DNA of 41,768 nucleotides from a virus. This document shows positions 30,337-37,735 of this stretch, in pieces (the first letter of the stretch is position 1; the number at the start of each line of letters is the position of its first letter). Position numbers and translations under genes: made by a program. The DNA lies in the IMG/VR virus record IMGVR_UViG_3300010401_000021, positions 1 through 41,768 of that record. The stretch is one strand, 5' to 3'. The notes under the pieces were generated by a model that had not been told where the DNA came from, searched no databases, and was given only the letters and a program-made list of their open reading frames with translations.

Positions 30337-31500
30337 TTACGAGGTAATGGACTGACTGATGTTGAACTGCACGCCGCACTTCCGACGGTTATTAATGCCC
30401 ATCGCGCCCATCCAGAGGATCTGCGCCACCTTCGCATCTTGGTCCTGCGGTCGAACAAAGGGCGTGGTGATGAAATCCGTCTGTGAGTCCGTGACCCATT
30501 CCATTGCATCACTATTGATGAAATAGTTGGTGTCCACGGTGAAGGTGCCGATGGAATCCGGCACGCTGGCTGTGGTCTGCGCATCCGGGACCATTTCATC
30601 CCAGAAGTAGACCGCCCCGCGAAACTTGAGCATGTCCGTGGGGAAAATCCCGGTGCCACCCAAAATATCGATGGTCCGTTTATCGTCCACCACATACCGC
30701 TCTTGATTCCTCAGCCCGTTCCAATAGGTCTCCCAGGCTTTCTGGGAACCCACGAGGAGGTCAGGATAGCCCCCGACCCCTTTGGAGCAGAGGTTGTATA
30801 CATTGGACATTTCACGGAAGTAGCCAGCCCAAGTGGTCGCAGAAGAGGACAAGGCCTGATTCTGCCACCAGGAGTAGGTGTTCCCGTTAATGTTCCCCAC
30901 GGAGACGGACCGTGAGGCGCTCGCATCGATCAGCACCGGCAAGGGCAACGGGCCGGTGGCTCCGCTGTCCATCGTGCCGACACGCGCGAAGAACTGCCCA
31001 ATGGACGAGGACGCCGTAATGCGGCCCGCCACGATGCAGTTATTCAGCAACTCCCGCAAGCTCACTTCCGCTTGCATGGTTTTCGCTTCGAGCAGATTCA
31101 GAATGCGAGACTTCCCGCTATTCTGCCGCTCCTCTTTCCGGCTGATCGCAATGCTCGTGGAGAGCTGTGACCAGGAAAAGAAGGCGGAGGTGATGCCGTC
31201 CTGTGGCGTGGTATTCAGCAGCCCATAGGAGCTGTAAATATCCGCCGTGGTGTTCTGTTGAAACATGAGGGGAACTTGGACCCGTTCCCCGCCGTCCTGC
31301 TTGCGCATCCGGCCTTTACTATCGAGCCAAGCCAGGACCCGATTGCTGCGCGTAATGTTGTCGCGCAACTTCGGTTCCACGGCCCGGAGTGTCGTGGTGA
31401 GTAAGGCGTCAAAGTTGTCCGTCAAACTGGAGGGGATCTGCCCCGCCTGATTGCTGAACAGCCACACGCCCCATGCCCACATGGTTCTCAAGAGATCCAT
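30337..31500 (-). CDS. Major capsid protein
   Basis: A 387-aa protein with the look of a podovirus major capsid: VEPKLRDNITRSNRVLAWLD, GERVQVPLMFQQNTTADIYS, SWSQLSTSIAISRKEERQNS, then EVSLRELLNNCIVAG and a C-terminal part DMLKFRGAVYFWDEMVPD. Expected to adopt the HK97 fold. It lies directly downstream of the scaffold gene with AAGGAG 6 nt before the ATG, the standard scaffold-capsid order. Confidence 0.82.
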   Translation of the reverse strand: MDLLRTMWAWGVWLFSNQAGQIPSSLTDNFDALLTTTLRAVEPKLRDNITRSNRVLAWLDSKGRMRKQDGGERVQVPLMFQQNTTADIYSSYGLLNTTPQDGITSAFFSWSQLSTSIAISRKEERQNSGKSRILNLLEAKTMQAEVSLRELLNNCIVAGRITASSSIGQFFARVGTMDSGATGPLPLPVLIDASASRSVSVGNINGNTYSWWQNQALSSSATTWAGYFREMSNVYNLCSKGVGGYPDLLVGSQKAWETYWNGLRNQERYVVDDKRTIDILGGTGIFPTDMLKFRGAVYFWDEMVPDAQTTASVPDSIGTFTVDTNYFINSDAMEWVTDSQTDFITTPFVRPQDQDAKVAQILWMGAMGINNRRKCGVQFNISQSITS

Positions 31501-31512
31501 GGGTGCTCCTTG

Positions 31513-32409
31513 TTAATCCTCAAACCGTGCGCCCGCCCCTTCGAGCTTATCCATGGCGGCACGGCCCGCAATCTGGACCGCGTCCCGAATGGAACGCGAT
31601 TTCATAATGCGGTCGTTCGTATTCTGCTCGACGCGCTGACCCGCTCCGCCACGTCCCGTCACCCGATTCTTGGAGGCCGCGCCCATCCGCTCAATGGCGT
31701 TGGTCGTGGCTTGCGCCTCTCCCGTGGCCAGTTTGTAGAGCAGCTGGAGCTTGTTCCCCAAGGTTGGATGTCGGAGGTTGGGCGATTCCAGAAAGGCCAG
31801 CACTTCGGCCATTTCATCTTCATGCGCTTCCCATCCCGGCGGCAGTTGCCCCGCCAACTCGTCCCATTCACTGGCCCGAGTGTTCGTGGCTTGCTGCTGC
31901 TGGGCCTGCAAATAGGGTTGCATGGCGATTTGCTGGGCCTGCCAAAAGCTCTTGGCTTGCCCTTCCGCCATCCATTGCAGTTCAGCGGGAAGATTTGCCT
32001 TAAAGGCGTTGACGAACTCCGGCGGCATGGTCGAACCGTTGGTCGATGGCGCTTGCGCGGATGGCGTAGCCGCCTGACTCAGTTCGTTCGCATACTGCTG
32101 GAGAATCTGGCGCCGAGTCGCCGGGTCACTATTGAAACGATCCACCAAGTCGGCCTTCTGTCTCCAGTCAGCCGCTTGCTGCATCTTCTTCGTATAGGAA
32201 CTTTGGAACTTCTTAAAGACATGATCCAATTCTGGATTGGCCTTAATACGTTCCATCACCTCGGCGTCAGAGAAAAATGCTTCCTGCTGCTGTTGCTGCG
32301 AGGGAGCAGCTATTCCCTCTTGGGTCTGTCCGGTTTCCGTGCCAGCCGTAGTCCCAATGGACTCATCCTGAGCAGCTTCAACCGCAGTTCCCGTTAATTC
32401 ATCACCCAT
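31513..32409 (-). CDS. Scaffolding protein
   Basis: A 298-aa acidic, Gln-rich helical protein (SQQQQQEAFFSDAEVMERIK, YTKKMQQAADWRQKADLVDR, a disordered middle, and a C-terminal basic region FEDmotif end) immediately before the major capsid gene. Composition, length and order are those of capsid scaffolds, which drive procapsid assembly and leave before DNA entry. AGGAGG precedes the ATG. Confidence 0.75.
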   Translation of the reverse strand: MGDELTGTAVEAAQDESIGTTAGTETGQTQEGIAAPSQQQQQEAFFSDAEVMERIKANPELDHVFKKFQSSYTKKMQQAADWRQKADLVDRFNSDPATRRQILQQYANELSQAATPSAQAPSTNGSTMPPEFVNAFKANLPAELQWMAEGQAKSFWQAQQIAMQPYLQAQQQQATNTRASEWDELAGQLPPGWEAHEDEMAEVLAFLESPNLRHPTLGNKLQLLYKLATGEAQATTNAIERMGAASKNRVTGRGGAGQRVEQNTNDRIMKSRSIRDAVQIAGRAAMDKLEGAGARFED

Positions 32410-32450
32410 ATATCCTCCTAATTTGCAAGTTGCATTTTATCTATGCTAAA

Positions 32451-32957
32451 ATGGTCAGCATGAAAGAATGCAGTATTTGCAATATTGAACTTACTCCTGA
32501 AAATTGGCCTGCTTATAGGGCCAGAACCAGAAATTACAGATGCAATGAATGTTGGAAAGTGCAACAGAGAAAATATAACGCAATAAGATATAAATGGATG
32601 AAGGATCATCCCAATCAAAGATTGAAATATGAACGTACGGCGAGAGAAAAACTTATCCCAAAAGTTTTCGAAGCATATGGAAATAAATGCGCATGCTGCG
32701 GAGAAACCATTCCTGAATTTCTCACCATTGACCATATTCATGGTGGAGGCCGCGCGCATCGCAAAGAACTTAAGAGTCATTCCAGGGCTCATTTTTTCCG
32801 CCATATCATTAGAGCGGGATATCCCAAAGATCTCTATCGATTGCTTTGCTGGAACTGCAATTGCACTAAGGGATTCCTTGGTTACTGCCCACATGAAAAA
32901 CTCCAAAACAAAAAGGCCATCCCCACTCCCGAAGGAGCAGAGATGGCCTCGTGGTGA
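32451..32957 (+). CDS. HNH endonuclease inserted in the late operon, copy 1
   Basis: A 168-aa protein read against the operon. N-terminal zinc element CSICNIELT...CNECWK, then FEAYGNKCACCGE, the catalytic FLTIDHIHGGGRAHRKEL, and RLLCWNCNCTKGFLGYCPH. It is a clear relative of the HNH at 35313-35786. AT-rich coding against a GC-rich background marks it as foreign. The gene separates terminator element C from the scaffold start, and its stop codon lies inside element C. No ribosome-binding site is visible. Confidence 0.8.
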   Translation: MVSMKECSICNIELTPENWPAYRARTRNYRCNECWKVQQRKYNAIRYKWMKDHPNQRLKYERTAREKLIPKVFEAYGNKCACCGETIPEFLTIDHIHGGGRAHRKELKSHSRAHFFRHIIRAGYPKDLYRLLCWNCNCTKGFLGYCPHEKLQNKKAIPTPEGAEMASW

Positions 32958-32966
32958 ACGGTCGGC
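32914..32966 (-). terminator. Terminator element C (conserved GCCGACCG leader plus UUCG hairpin)
   Basis: Minus strand, 11 nt after the stop of the 53-aa gene: GCCGACCG (32966-32959), 7 nt, CGAGGCCAT, an apical CTCC-TTCG-GGAG hairpin with a UUCG tetraloop, ATGGCCT and TTTTT. An efficient-looking intrinsic terminator sharing its leader with A and B. Confidence 0.75.
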
Positions 32967-32977
32967 CTAACTAAACG

Positions 32978-33139
32978 TTAATGCGTCTTCATAATGCGAT
33001 TGTGTTCCATCGCCTCATAGCTTTCGATGCGCCCACTGTTGAAATTCAACTTGATTTGGCCCGTCAGTCCCGCCTGCTGGTATTTATAAATACGCTCAAT
33101 CACGTTTTTGGGCAAGTCTAAGACAATCGGCTCGTTCAT
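32978..33139 (-). CDS. 53-aa hypothetical protein
   Basis: MNEPIVLDLPKNVIERIYKY, then GLTGQIKLNFNSGRIESYEA. A helix followed by a beta hairpin; no family named. Coupled to the previous zinc-ribbon gene by ATGA; last gene before terminator element C. Confidence 0.55.
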   Translation of the reverse strand: MNEPIVLDLPKNVIERIYKYQQAGLTGQIKLNFNSGRIESYEAMEHNRIMKTH

Positions 33140-33405
33140 GTGCGTGTCCCTGCGGCCTGAACAGGCGTAGGATGCGTGACACCCAATTCCTGCTCCAACT
33201 GATCCAGCTCATTTTTCTTTTGCTTCACCGTCAGCACGGCAATGAGCTTCGCCGTATCGACCTCCTGATTGCACTTCGCACAGCGATAGAGCGCAGGAGT
33301 CGCCACGGTGCCGCTGCCGTTCGTCCAGCGGAGCGAGATCATCTGCACAAACTTCTCACTCCCGCAGGTACAGGCCAGATTGTTCCACGTATTGAGGTTG
33401 TTCAT
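33136..33405 (-). CDS. 89-aa zinc-ribbon protein
   Basis: CTCGSEKFVQMISLRWTNG, then YRCAKCNQEVD: two Cys pairs (CxC and CxxC) about 30 residues apart, followed by a coiled coil (LTVKQKKNELDQLEQELG). Probably a small zinc-ribbon adaptor. Coupled by ATGA to both neighbours. Confidence 0.6.
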   Translation of the reverse strand: MNNLNTWNNLACTCGSEKFVQMISLRWTNGSGTVATPALYRCAKCNQEVDTAKLIAVLTVKQKKNELDQLEQELGVTHPTPVQAAGTRT

Positions 33406-33770
33406 AGGGACTCCACCGCCTTGCGAAAGGCGTCCTTCAGGGAATGGGGGGATTCTCGCCGTGCATCCAAGGCCCGGCGCGTCTTGTTATAGAGCAGATC
33501 GTCAGTCGAAGCGTTGACGACACCATGCTTTTTTTCGAGTTGCCGCAGCTGCGCTTTGCTCGTCACATATTCCGGCTTATCAGAGAGGTTCTGAATCCAG
33601 CGTCCTCGCCCCTCTTCAAACCATAGCGCGGGGGCACTTTGTCCGATAATCCGTTTCATCACCGTGCCGCACAGGCAATGATAGAAGGTCTGCTGCGCCT
33701 TGGCGAAACTATGCAGAAAATGCTCCTCTTCGTGCTGACAGGACCCGCACTGGTATTGGTATATCGGCAT
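33402..33770 (-). CDS. FmdB-like zinc-ribbon protein
   Basis: A 122-aa protein starting MPIYQYQCGSCQHEEEHFLH, with CLCG about 25 residues later; the MPxYxYxCxxC opening is that of FmdB-type regulatory zinc ribbons. The remainder is charged and helical (SKAQLRQLEKKHGVVN), ending SLKDAFRKAVESL. The start ATG at 33770 overlaps the preceding stop as TGATG. Confidence 0.65.
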   Translation of the reverse strand: MPIYQYQCGSCQHEEEHFLHSFAKAQQTFYHCLCGTVMKRIIGQSAPALWFEEGRGRWIQNLSDKPEYVTSKAQLRQLEKKHGVVNASTDDLLYNKTRRALDARRESPHSLKDAFRKAVESL

Positions 33771-34957
33771 CAGCGCCCCGCTCCCATACTCGTCAATCGA
33801 TGGTCTGACTTCTTCGCCTTCGGTGGATCGGTCAAATTGAGCGCCGAATCCAGCCAGCCAAATTGATCGTAATGGATGCCGCGTGCATCCAGCACTTTCC
33901 CCGCCGAGGTGCGATAGCTGTTCGACAATTCCGCAAAGGCCGGTGTCCAGCTTCGCAGGTCGGCATCGATCTGATAGACCTCCCAGCCTGTCGAAGGCAC
34001 GGAAGGGCTGTAGCGGACATCCAGCGCCGCGCTCTCTTTGGTCCTGAAGGACATCGCCTGACTCGTCCAGGCGGGGCTTTGTGCGGGAACAGGTGATTGC
34101 GCACCAGGAGCTGTGAAATCTGCATTCCGATCCCACTCGCTCAAGACCGTCAGCAGACGCTTGGTTTCAAAGGTGCGGTAACTCGCATCAGACCGCTGAC
34201 TGAGGATGCCGACGAAGAGCGCCGGATTGAAGGGAATGCCAAACTTGCGCTCCTTGAGCTGCTGCCAGCGTGGGTCCAAGACGGGCGCCTCTTTGGTGCG
34301 GAATGAGGCCGACTGCGCCCAGGTGGGTGGGCCATATTGGGCCGTAGAAGCCCCGACGTTCGAGTTCAAGAATGATTGGATATAGGCTGAGGCCTGATCG
34401 AATTGTATCGTTCGTGGGTCAAGCTTCGGTCGGTCTGGGGTACGGAATGAACTCATCTGGCTCGTAAAGATGCCTGATCGCACGGGCAACTGCTGCACCG
34501 CGATCGGGGTGATCCAACTCGTATCTTCAAAATTGATCCGTGGCGCAGTGCGGCGGTAGATCCGCAGTCCTTCCCCGCGTGGCCAGGTAAAGGTCGAAGC
34601 GGGATCGACCAGCGCCAGCGTGGCCTTGAGCCACGCCATGGATTCAGGATTGATCTGGCTCGTATTGAGTTTGGCACGGTCAGCCGTGCGGAAGGTGTTA
34701 GCCTGCTGCTGCCAAATTGGGCTCCATTTAGCTAGGGTGGGATCAATCAATCCAGGGATATTAAACTCGCCTGTGGCCGACTTCCAAGGCGCTTGCAAAC
34801 GCACATCCAGGACTTTTCTGTCTGGAGTGCGATAGGAGGCCAGAGAGCGTGACGACCAAATCCCTGCCCGCTGCAAGGCGAGCGTGGCCAACACCTGGAT
34901 GATCCAGTTGGTCTGTTCATGCTGAGAACGCGGCTGTGGCTTCTTATAAACAATCAT
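33770..34957 (-). CDS. Eight-repeat FRT-motif structural protein
   Basis: A 395-aa protein built of degenerate repeats of 37-48 residues, each centred on S-[FY]-R-T followed by xxxxxLDxR. Copies lie at about residues 42, 89, 135 (degenerate, RRTAPRIN), 171, 219, 260, 304 and 348, most preceded by a W or SQ element. The regular array suggests a repeated structural unit, such as a fibre shaft or solenoid. I do not recognise the family. The ATG follows the stop of the 131-aa secreted protein immediately. Confidence 0.65.
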   Translation of the reverse strand: MIVYKKPQPRSQHEQTNWIIQVLATLALQRAGIWSSRSLASYRTPDRKVLDVRLQAPWKSATGEFNIPGLIDPTLAKWSPIWQQQANTFRTADRAKLNTSQINPESMAWLKATLALVDPASTFTWPRGEGLRIYRRTAPRINFEDTSWITPIAVQQLPVRSGIFTSQMSSFRTPDRPKLDPRTIQFDQASAYIQSFLNSNVGASTAQYGPPTWAQSASFRTKEAPVLDPRWQQLKERKFGIPFNPALFVGILSQRSDASYRTFETKRLLTVLSEWDRNADFTAPGAQSPVPAQSPAWTSQAMSFRTKESAALDVRYSPSVPSTGWEVYQIDADLRSWTPAFAELSNSYRTSAGKVLDARGIHYDQFGWLDSALNLTDPPKAKKSDHRLTSMGAGR

Positions 34958-35353
34958 CTACGGCACCAGTAAGGGATAGGGGTCCACCGCAAAGAGCGCA
35001 GGCCCGCCTAGGATTCCCGTATTCCCAATGCTATCGGTACAGGTCACGGAGAAACTCAAGGGCAACGCTTGTGAGGGCACGGGCCCCCACAGCATGGTAA
35101 TGATTGGGGCCTGTGCGCCTCCTCCAGTTGCCGCCGATGCGGCAATATTGGAGGACACTACGGCGGTTTGTGTCCCGGCTTGCGTGGTCACGTTACAATG
35201 ATCCAAATCCGTGATGGCCGATCCATCACTGTTCGTGGTCGGCTCTGTGTAGTTCACCGTGAAATCGCCCCCCGTTGGTCGAACGGTAAACCCACAGAGC
35301 CAGAGCCACAGACTACCGAGACACAGTATGAGGACAATAACCTTGAAAGCCAT
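34958..35353 (-). CDS. Exported Ig-like protein
   Basis: A 131-aa protein with a hydrophobic N-terminal export signal (VIVLILCLGSLWLWLCGF) and a beta-sandwich with FTVNYTEPTTNSDGSAITDL and LSFSVTCTDSIGNTG. The same pattern (YxEPT...DGSALTDL...FxVxDxxGN) occurs in the 115-aa protein at 39338-39685, so the two are paralogues. No ribosome-binding site precedes the ATG, which sits in the 3' end of an HNH gene that may have displaced it. Confidence 0.6.
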   Translation of the reverse strand: MAFKVIVLILCLGSLWLWLCGFTVRPTGGDFTVNYTEPTTNSDGSAITDLDHCNVTTQAGTQTAVVSSNIAASAATGGGAQAPIITMLWGPVPSQALPLSFSVTCTDSIGNTGILGGPALFAVDPYPLLVP

Positions 35354-35786
35354 ACGCGCAATTGCAATTCATGCACAGGACACGATACCCCTCGGGATAT
35401 CCGTTTCGCTTGAGCCAGGCAAAGAGATTGCCGCCGTCAGGTTTGCCAAACACTTCTTTACGATGTGCTCGCCCACCGCCAGCAATATGGTCGATGCTGA
35501 GAAATTCCACATGCTGTTCTCCGCAACACTGACATTTAAGACCACCATAGGCTTCAAAGACTTCGAGTTTGAGCTTCTGATGGGCGATTTTGTGCTCAGC
35601 TCGCCGCTTTTCTCCATGAACATTTTTATATGATTCGGCACGACCGGCTCTACATTCATCGCACATTTTGAATGTAGAGCCATTTCGTTCTCCTCCACAA
35701 CGCTCACACAGGCCTTCATCAATCCTTTGCTGACGGAGTTCTCGCTGATATTCTCTCTGATATTCTTTTTGCGAGTCAGTCAGCAT
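35313..35786 (-). CDS. HNH endonuclease in the late operon, copy 2
   Basis: A 157-aa relative of the HNH at 32451-32957, on the opposite strand. CERCGG...CDECRAG zinc element, FEAYGGLKCQCCGE, then FLSIDHIAGGGRAHRKEV and RVLCMNCNCAYGFQGYCPH. A homing-type nuclease, AT-rich relative to its neighbours, without a ribosome-binding site. It lies between two structural genes and overlaps the start of the next by 41 nt. Confidence 0.8.
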   Translation of the reverse strand: MLTDSQKEYQREYQRELRQQRIDEGLCERCGGERNGSTFKMCDECRAGRAESYKNVHGEKRRAEHKIAHQKLKLEVFEAYGGLKCQCCGEQHVEFLSIDHIAGGGRAHRKEVFGKPDGGNLFAWLKRNGYPEGYRVLCMNCNCAYGFQGYCPHTVSR

Positions 35787-35809
35787 ATCTCAATGATATC
35801 AACTAGTTA

Positions 35810-36277
35810 TCAAGGCTCCCACCACATCGTTTGCCCGTCCACCGAACCCGCCGTGCTCGACAAAATGAGCGTGGCGAAGGACAGTCCGGTCTGTCCACCA
35901 TCCGTCTTGAACCCTTCCATTTGCGGCACGCTCCAGCGCATTCCACCCCGTTGATTGAAGGAGAACAGGGTAAAGACGTTGGTATTGTAGGTCGTCGGCT
36001 CTGCCGAATAGGCTGTGCCGGCGGTGAGCAAGCTGGCATTGCTCGCCTGATCCATTTTCTCAGGGGTGGGTGAACTGCCTGGCGTCCCAGCCCCTGCATT
36101 GCTGAGAAAGGCCGCTTTCGCCTGGTGCTGCACGTCCGCCGGGGAGACTGTACCCGCCCCAGACGCTTCGTGCTCGACCATTTCAAAGCGCTTGGCGCTG
36201 GCGCCAATGATCTTTGAACTGGTTTTATTGCTGGTGGTGGTTCCAAATGCGGAAAATCCTATGAAAAACTTTGCCAT
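35810..36277 (-). CDS. 155-aa structural-type protein
   Basis: MAKFFIGFSAFGTTTSNKTS, then KIIGASAKRFEMVEHEASGA and a Gly/Ser/Thr-rich beta domain ending GQTMWWEP. No enzyme motif; probably a virion or fibre-associated protein. Its AAGGAGG site (36282-36288) is folded into the stem of element B, so translation may be controlled. Confidence 0.55.
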   Translation of the reverse strand: MAKFFIGFSAFGTTTSNKTSSKIIGASAKRFEMVEHEASGAGTVSPADVQHQAKAAFLSNAGAGTPGSSPTPEKMDQASNASLLTAGTAYSAEPTTYNTNVFTLFSFNQRGGMRWSVPQMEGFKTDGGQTGLSFATLILSSTAGSVDGQTMWWEP

Positions 36278-36329
36278 GAGGCCTCCTTGCCCATCTCGGG
36301 CGATAGAGGCCTCGTTGCTTACGGTCGGC
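36278..36329 (-). promoter_or_regulatory. RNA element B (hairpin covering a ribosome-binding site)
   Basis: Minus strand, 8 nt after the upstream stop: GCCGACCG (36329-36322), 7 nt, CGAGGCCTC (right arm 36306-36313), inner GCCC/GGGC stem and GAGGCCTC left arm (36278-36285) ending at the ATG. Unlike A and C there is no U-tract right after; instead the Shine-Dalgarno GAGG is paired. Confidence 0.65.
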
Positions 36330-36337
36330 CCGAAAAA

Positions 36338-36499
36338 TTATGCTACAGCGTCAGGAATAATCGGTGCGACTTCAAACTCTGATTCTGGATGCTGCTCCGC
36401 TAAGCGCTTCCGCTGATAGGGCGCTTCCGCATCATCATAGGGACCGGCCACGACGGCGGTTTTGCCGTCCGCTGTTTTCTTCACCACGTTATACTGCAT
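36338..36499 (-). CDS. 53-aa product from an internal in-frame start
   Basis: ATG at 36499 preceded by AAGGAGGAG at 36503-36511, in frame with the 129-aa gene. The product MQYNVVKKTADGKTAVVAGP... ends at the same stop. Either two co-terminal proteins are made, or the longer gene is a fusion of two. Confidence 0.5.
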   Translation of the reverse strand: MQYNVVKKTADGKTAVVAGPYDDAEAPYQRKRLAEQHPESEFEVAPIIPDAVA

Positions 36500-36727
36500 A
36501 GACTCCTCCTTGGTTCCATTCAATGCTCTCGCCAACACGTCACACGATTCTTTGTGCCAATGTGTTTGCCGCCGCTTCTCGATCACCACCACGGCGCCCG
36601 TCTCATCATGGACACCCCAATCATCCACAATGGTTTCTTCCTTCGTCTCCCAGGCCCCTGGAATGGTGGGATGCGGCACCTGATGATAGGCCACATGCGT
36701 CCTGACCGGCTTCACGTCATAGGTCAT
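36338..36727 (-). CDS. 129-aa protein with an internal start
   Basis: MTYDVKPVRTHVAYHQVPHP, a beta-rich first half ending LARALNGTKEES, then a second half starting MQYNVVKKTADGKTAVVAGP. The second half has its own strong ribosome-binding site (AAGGAGGAG) in frame, so a 53-aa C-terminal protein is likely made too. Not recognised. Confidence 0.6.
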   Translation of the reverse strand: MTYDVKPVRTHVAYHQVPHPTIPGAWETKEETIVDDWGVHDETGAVVVIEKRRQTHWHKESCDVLARALNGTKEESMQYNVVKKTADGKTAVVAGPYDDAEAPYQRKRLAEQHPESEFEVAPIIPDAVA

Positions 36728-37023
36728 GATCGATCCTGCCCAGGTTGCGCCACCCACTGATAGGCGGCATTGAGTTTGGTCGTCAGCCCTTCCAGCATCG
36801 TCGCGTTATAGACCCCCCAATTGATCGTCTGCCCACAGCGGCAACACTGACGGCGATAGGCATAGGTCCCGCCCTCATGATGCGCTTCCGTGTCCACGTC
36901 CACATCCTGCTTGCAGAAGAGGCAATAATCTCGCCCAATCGAATCAAACGGATTACGCCCAGAGCGCGGGTGCCCCATCATGTACCATGGTCGGTTTCGT
37001 GATGGAGACACAAGGTTAGACAT
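36724..37023 (-). CDS. 99-aa zinc-binding protein
   Basis: MSNLVSPSRNRPWYMMGHPR, then YCLFCKQDVDVDTEAHHEGG and QCCRCGQ: CxxC...HH...CCxxC, a probable zinc ribbon. The C-terminus is helical (MLEGLTTKLNAAYQWVAQ). Overlaps the end of the preceding gene by 8 nt. Function unknown. Confidence 0.55.
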   Translation of the reverse strand: MSNLVSPSRNRPWYMMGHPRSGRNPFDSIGRDYCLFCKQDVDVDTEAHHEGGTYAYRRQCCRCGQTINWGVYNATMLEGLTTKLNAAYQWVAQPGQDRS

Positions 37024-37735
37024 AGCTGACCCCATAGCCACCGCCGGTTTGGGTAAAGGCCGGAATGAGCTGAGCAGGCGTGGGACCGCCGCCGCCTGTT
37101 GATTGGATCAGATTCACGCCCAGAAAGGCGTAACTCGTGGCCCCGCCCGCATCCGTCCATCCGTGCGTGACATCCGCTACCGTGCGCGCCCCATCGCTCA
37201 CCCCTACCCCTGCCTGAAATTGCAAGTTCGAATGGTAGCGGCTGGTTTGAAGGGGGAGGGAAAAATCGCGTCCTGCGTCGCCAGCAAGGACCGCCACCGT
37301 CATATCCCCATTGGTTCCACCGACCACGGCTAAGACCGGCGTGGCGCTCCCTGCTCCCGTATCGGCCAAGCTTGAGAGCGGAGAGATCACCGAAGACGTT
37401 TGCTTGACTCCATCATAGACGGACACCACTAAAGCGGCATAGGTGTTATTGGTCCAAGCCGCACTGCAAGCCAGATTGCCACTTAATGCAGCAATGGGGA
37501 TGCCGTACATCCTCACTTGCACCGTCGAGGCATTGAGCGGAGAGCCGGTCAACTCTGTCGCAGAACTGCCACCAATCGTCACGGTAATCCCGGTCGGAAC
37601 TTGTGTGGCGAAAATCAAACTAGCCAGCGCGTAGCCATTGCTGGTCGTACCAGCCAAGGCCACATTGAAGCTGGCAATGGAATTGGCTGAGCCTACCGAT
37701 TCTGCTGCATTAGTACTGTTGAATATCGCACTCAT
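37016..37735 (-). CDS. Fibre-type beta-rich protein
   Basis: A 239-aa Ser/Thr/Gly/Ala-rich protein: MSAIFNSTNAAESVGSANSI, ALVVSVYDGVKQTSSVISPL, VLAVVGGTNGDMTVAVLAGD, ending GGGGPTPAQLIPAF. This composition and the repeated short strands are typical of phage fibre or particle-surface proteins. ATGA overlap with the beta-helix gene. Confidence 0.6.
   Translation of the reverse strand: MSAIFNSTNAAESVGSANSIASFNVALAGTTSNGYALASLIFATQVPTGITVTIGGSSATELTGSPLNASTVQVRMYGIPIAALSGNLACSAAWTNNTYAALVVSVYDGVKQTSSVISPLSSLADTGAGSATPVLAVVGGTNGDMTVAVLAGDAGRDFSLPLQTSRYHSNLQFQAGVGVSDGARTVADVTHGWTDAGGATSYAFLGVNLIQSTGGGGPTPAQLIPAFTQTGGGYGVSYV

Noticed and set aside
31510-32397. Long plus-strand frame (295 aa) opposite the scaffold gene
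   Set aside because: It is antisense to a gene with a strong ribosome-binding site, expected composition and order. It is rich in Leu, Arg and Gly, as antisense frames of GC-rich genes are, and has no recognisable domain.
32418-32906. Minus-strand frame (162 aa) opposite HNH copy 1
   Set aside because: The HNH core on the plus strand is unmistakable; the antisense frame is hydrophobic noise of an AT-rich gene, despite keeping the operon's direction.
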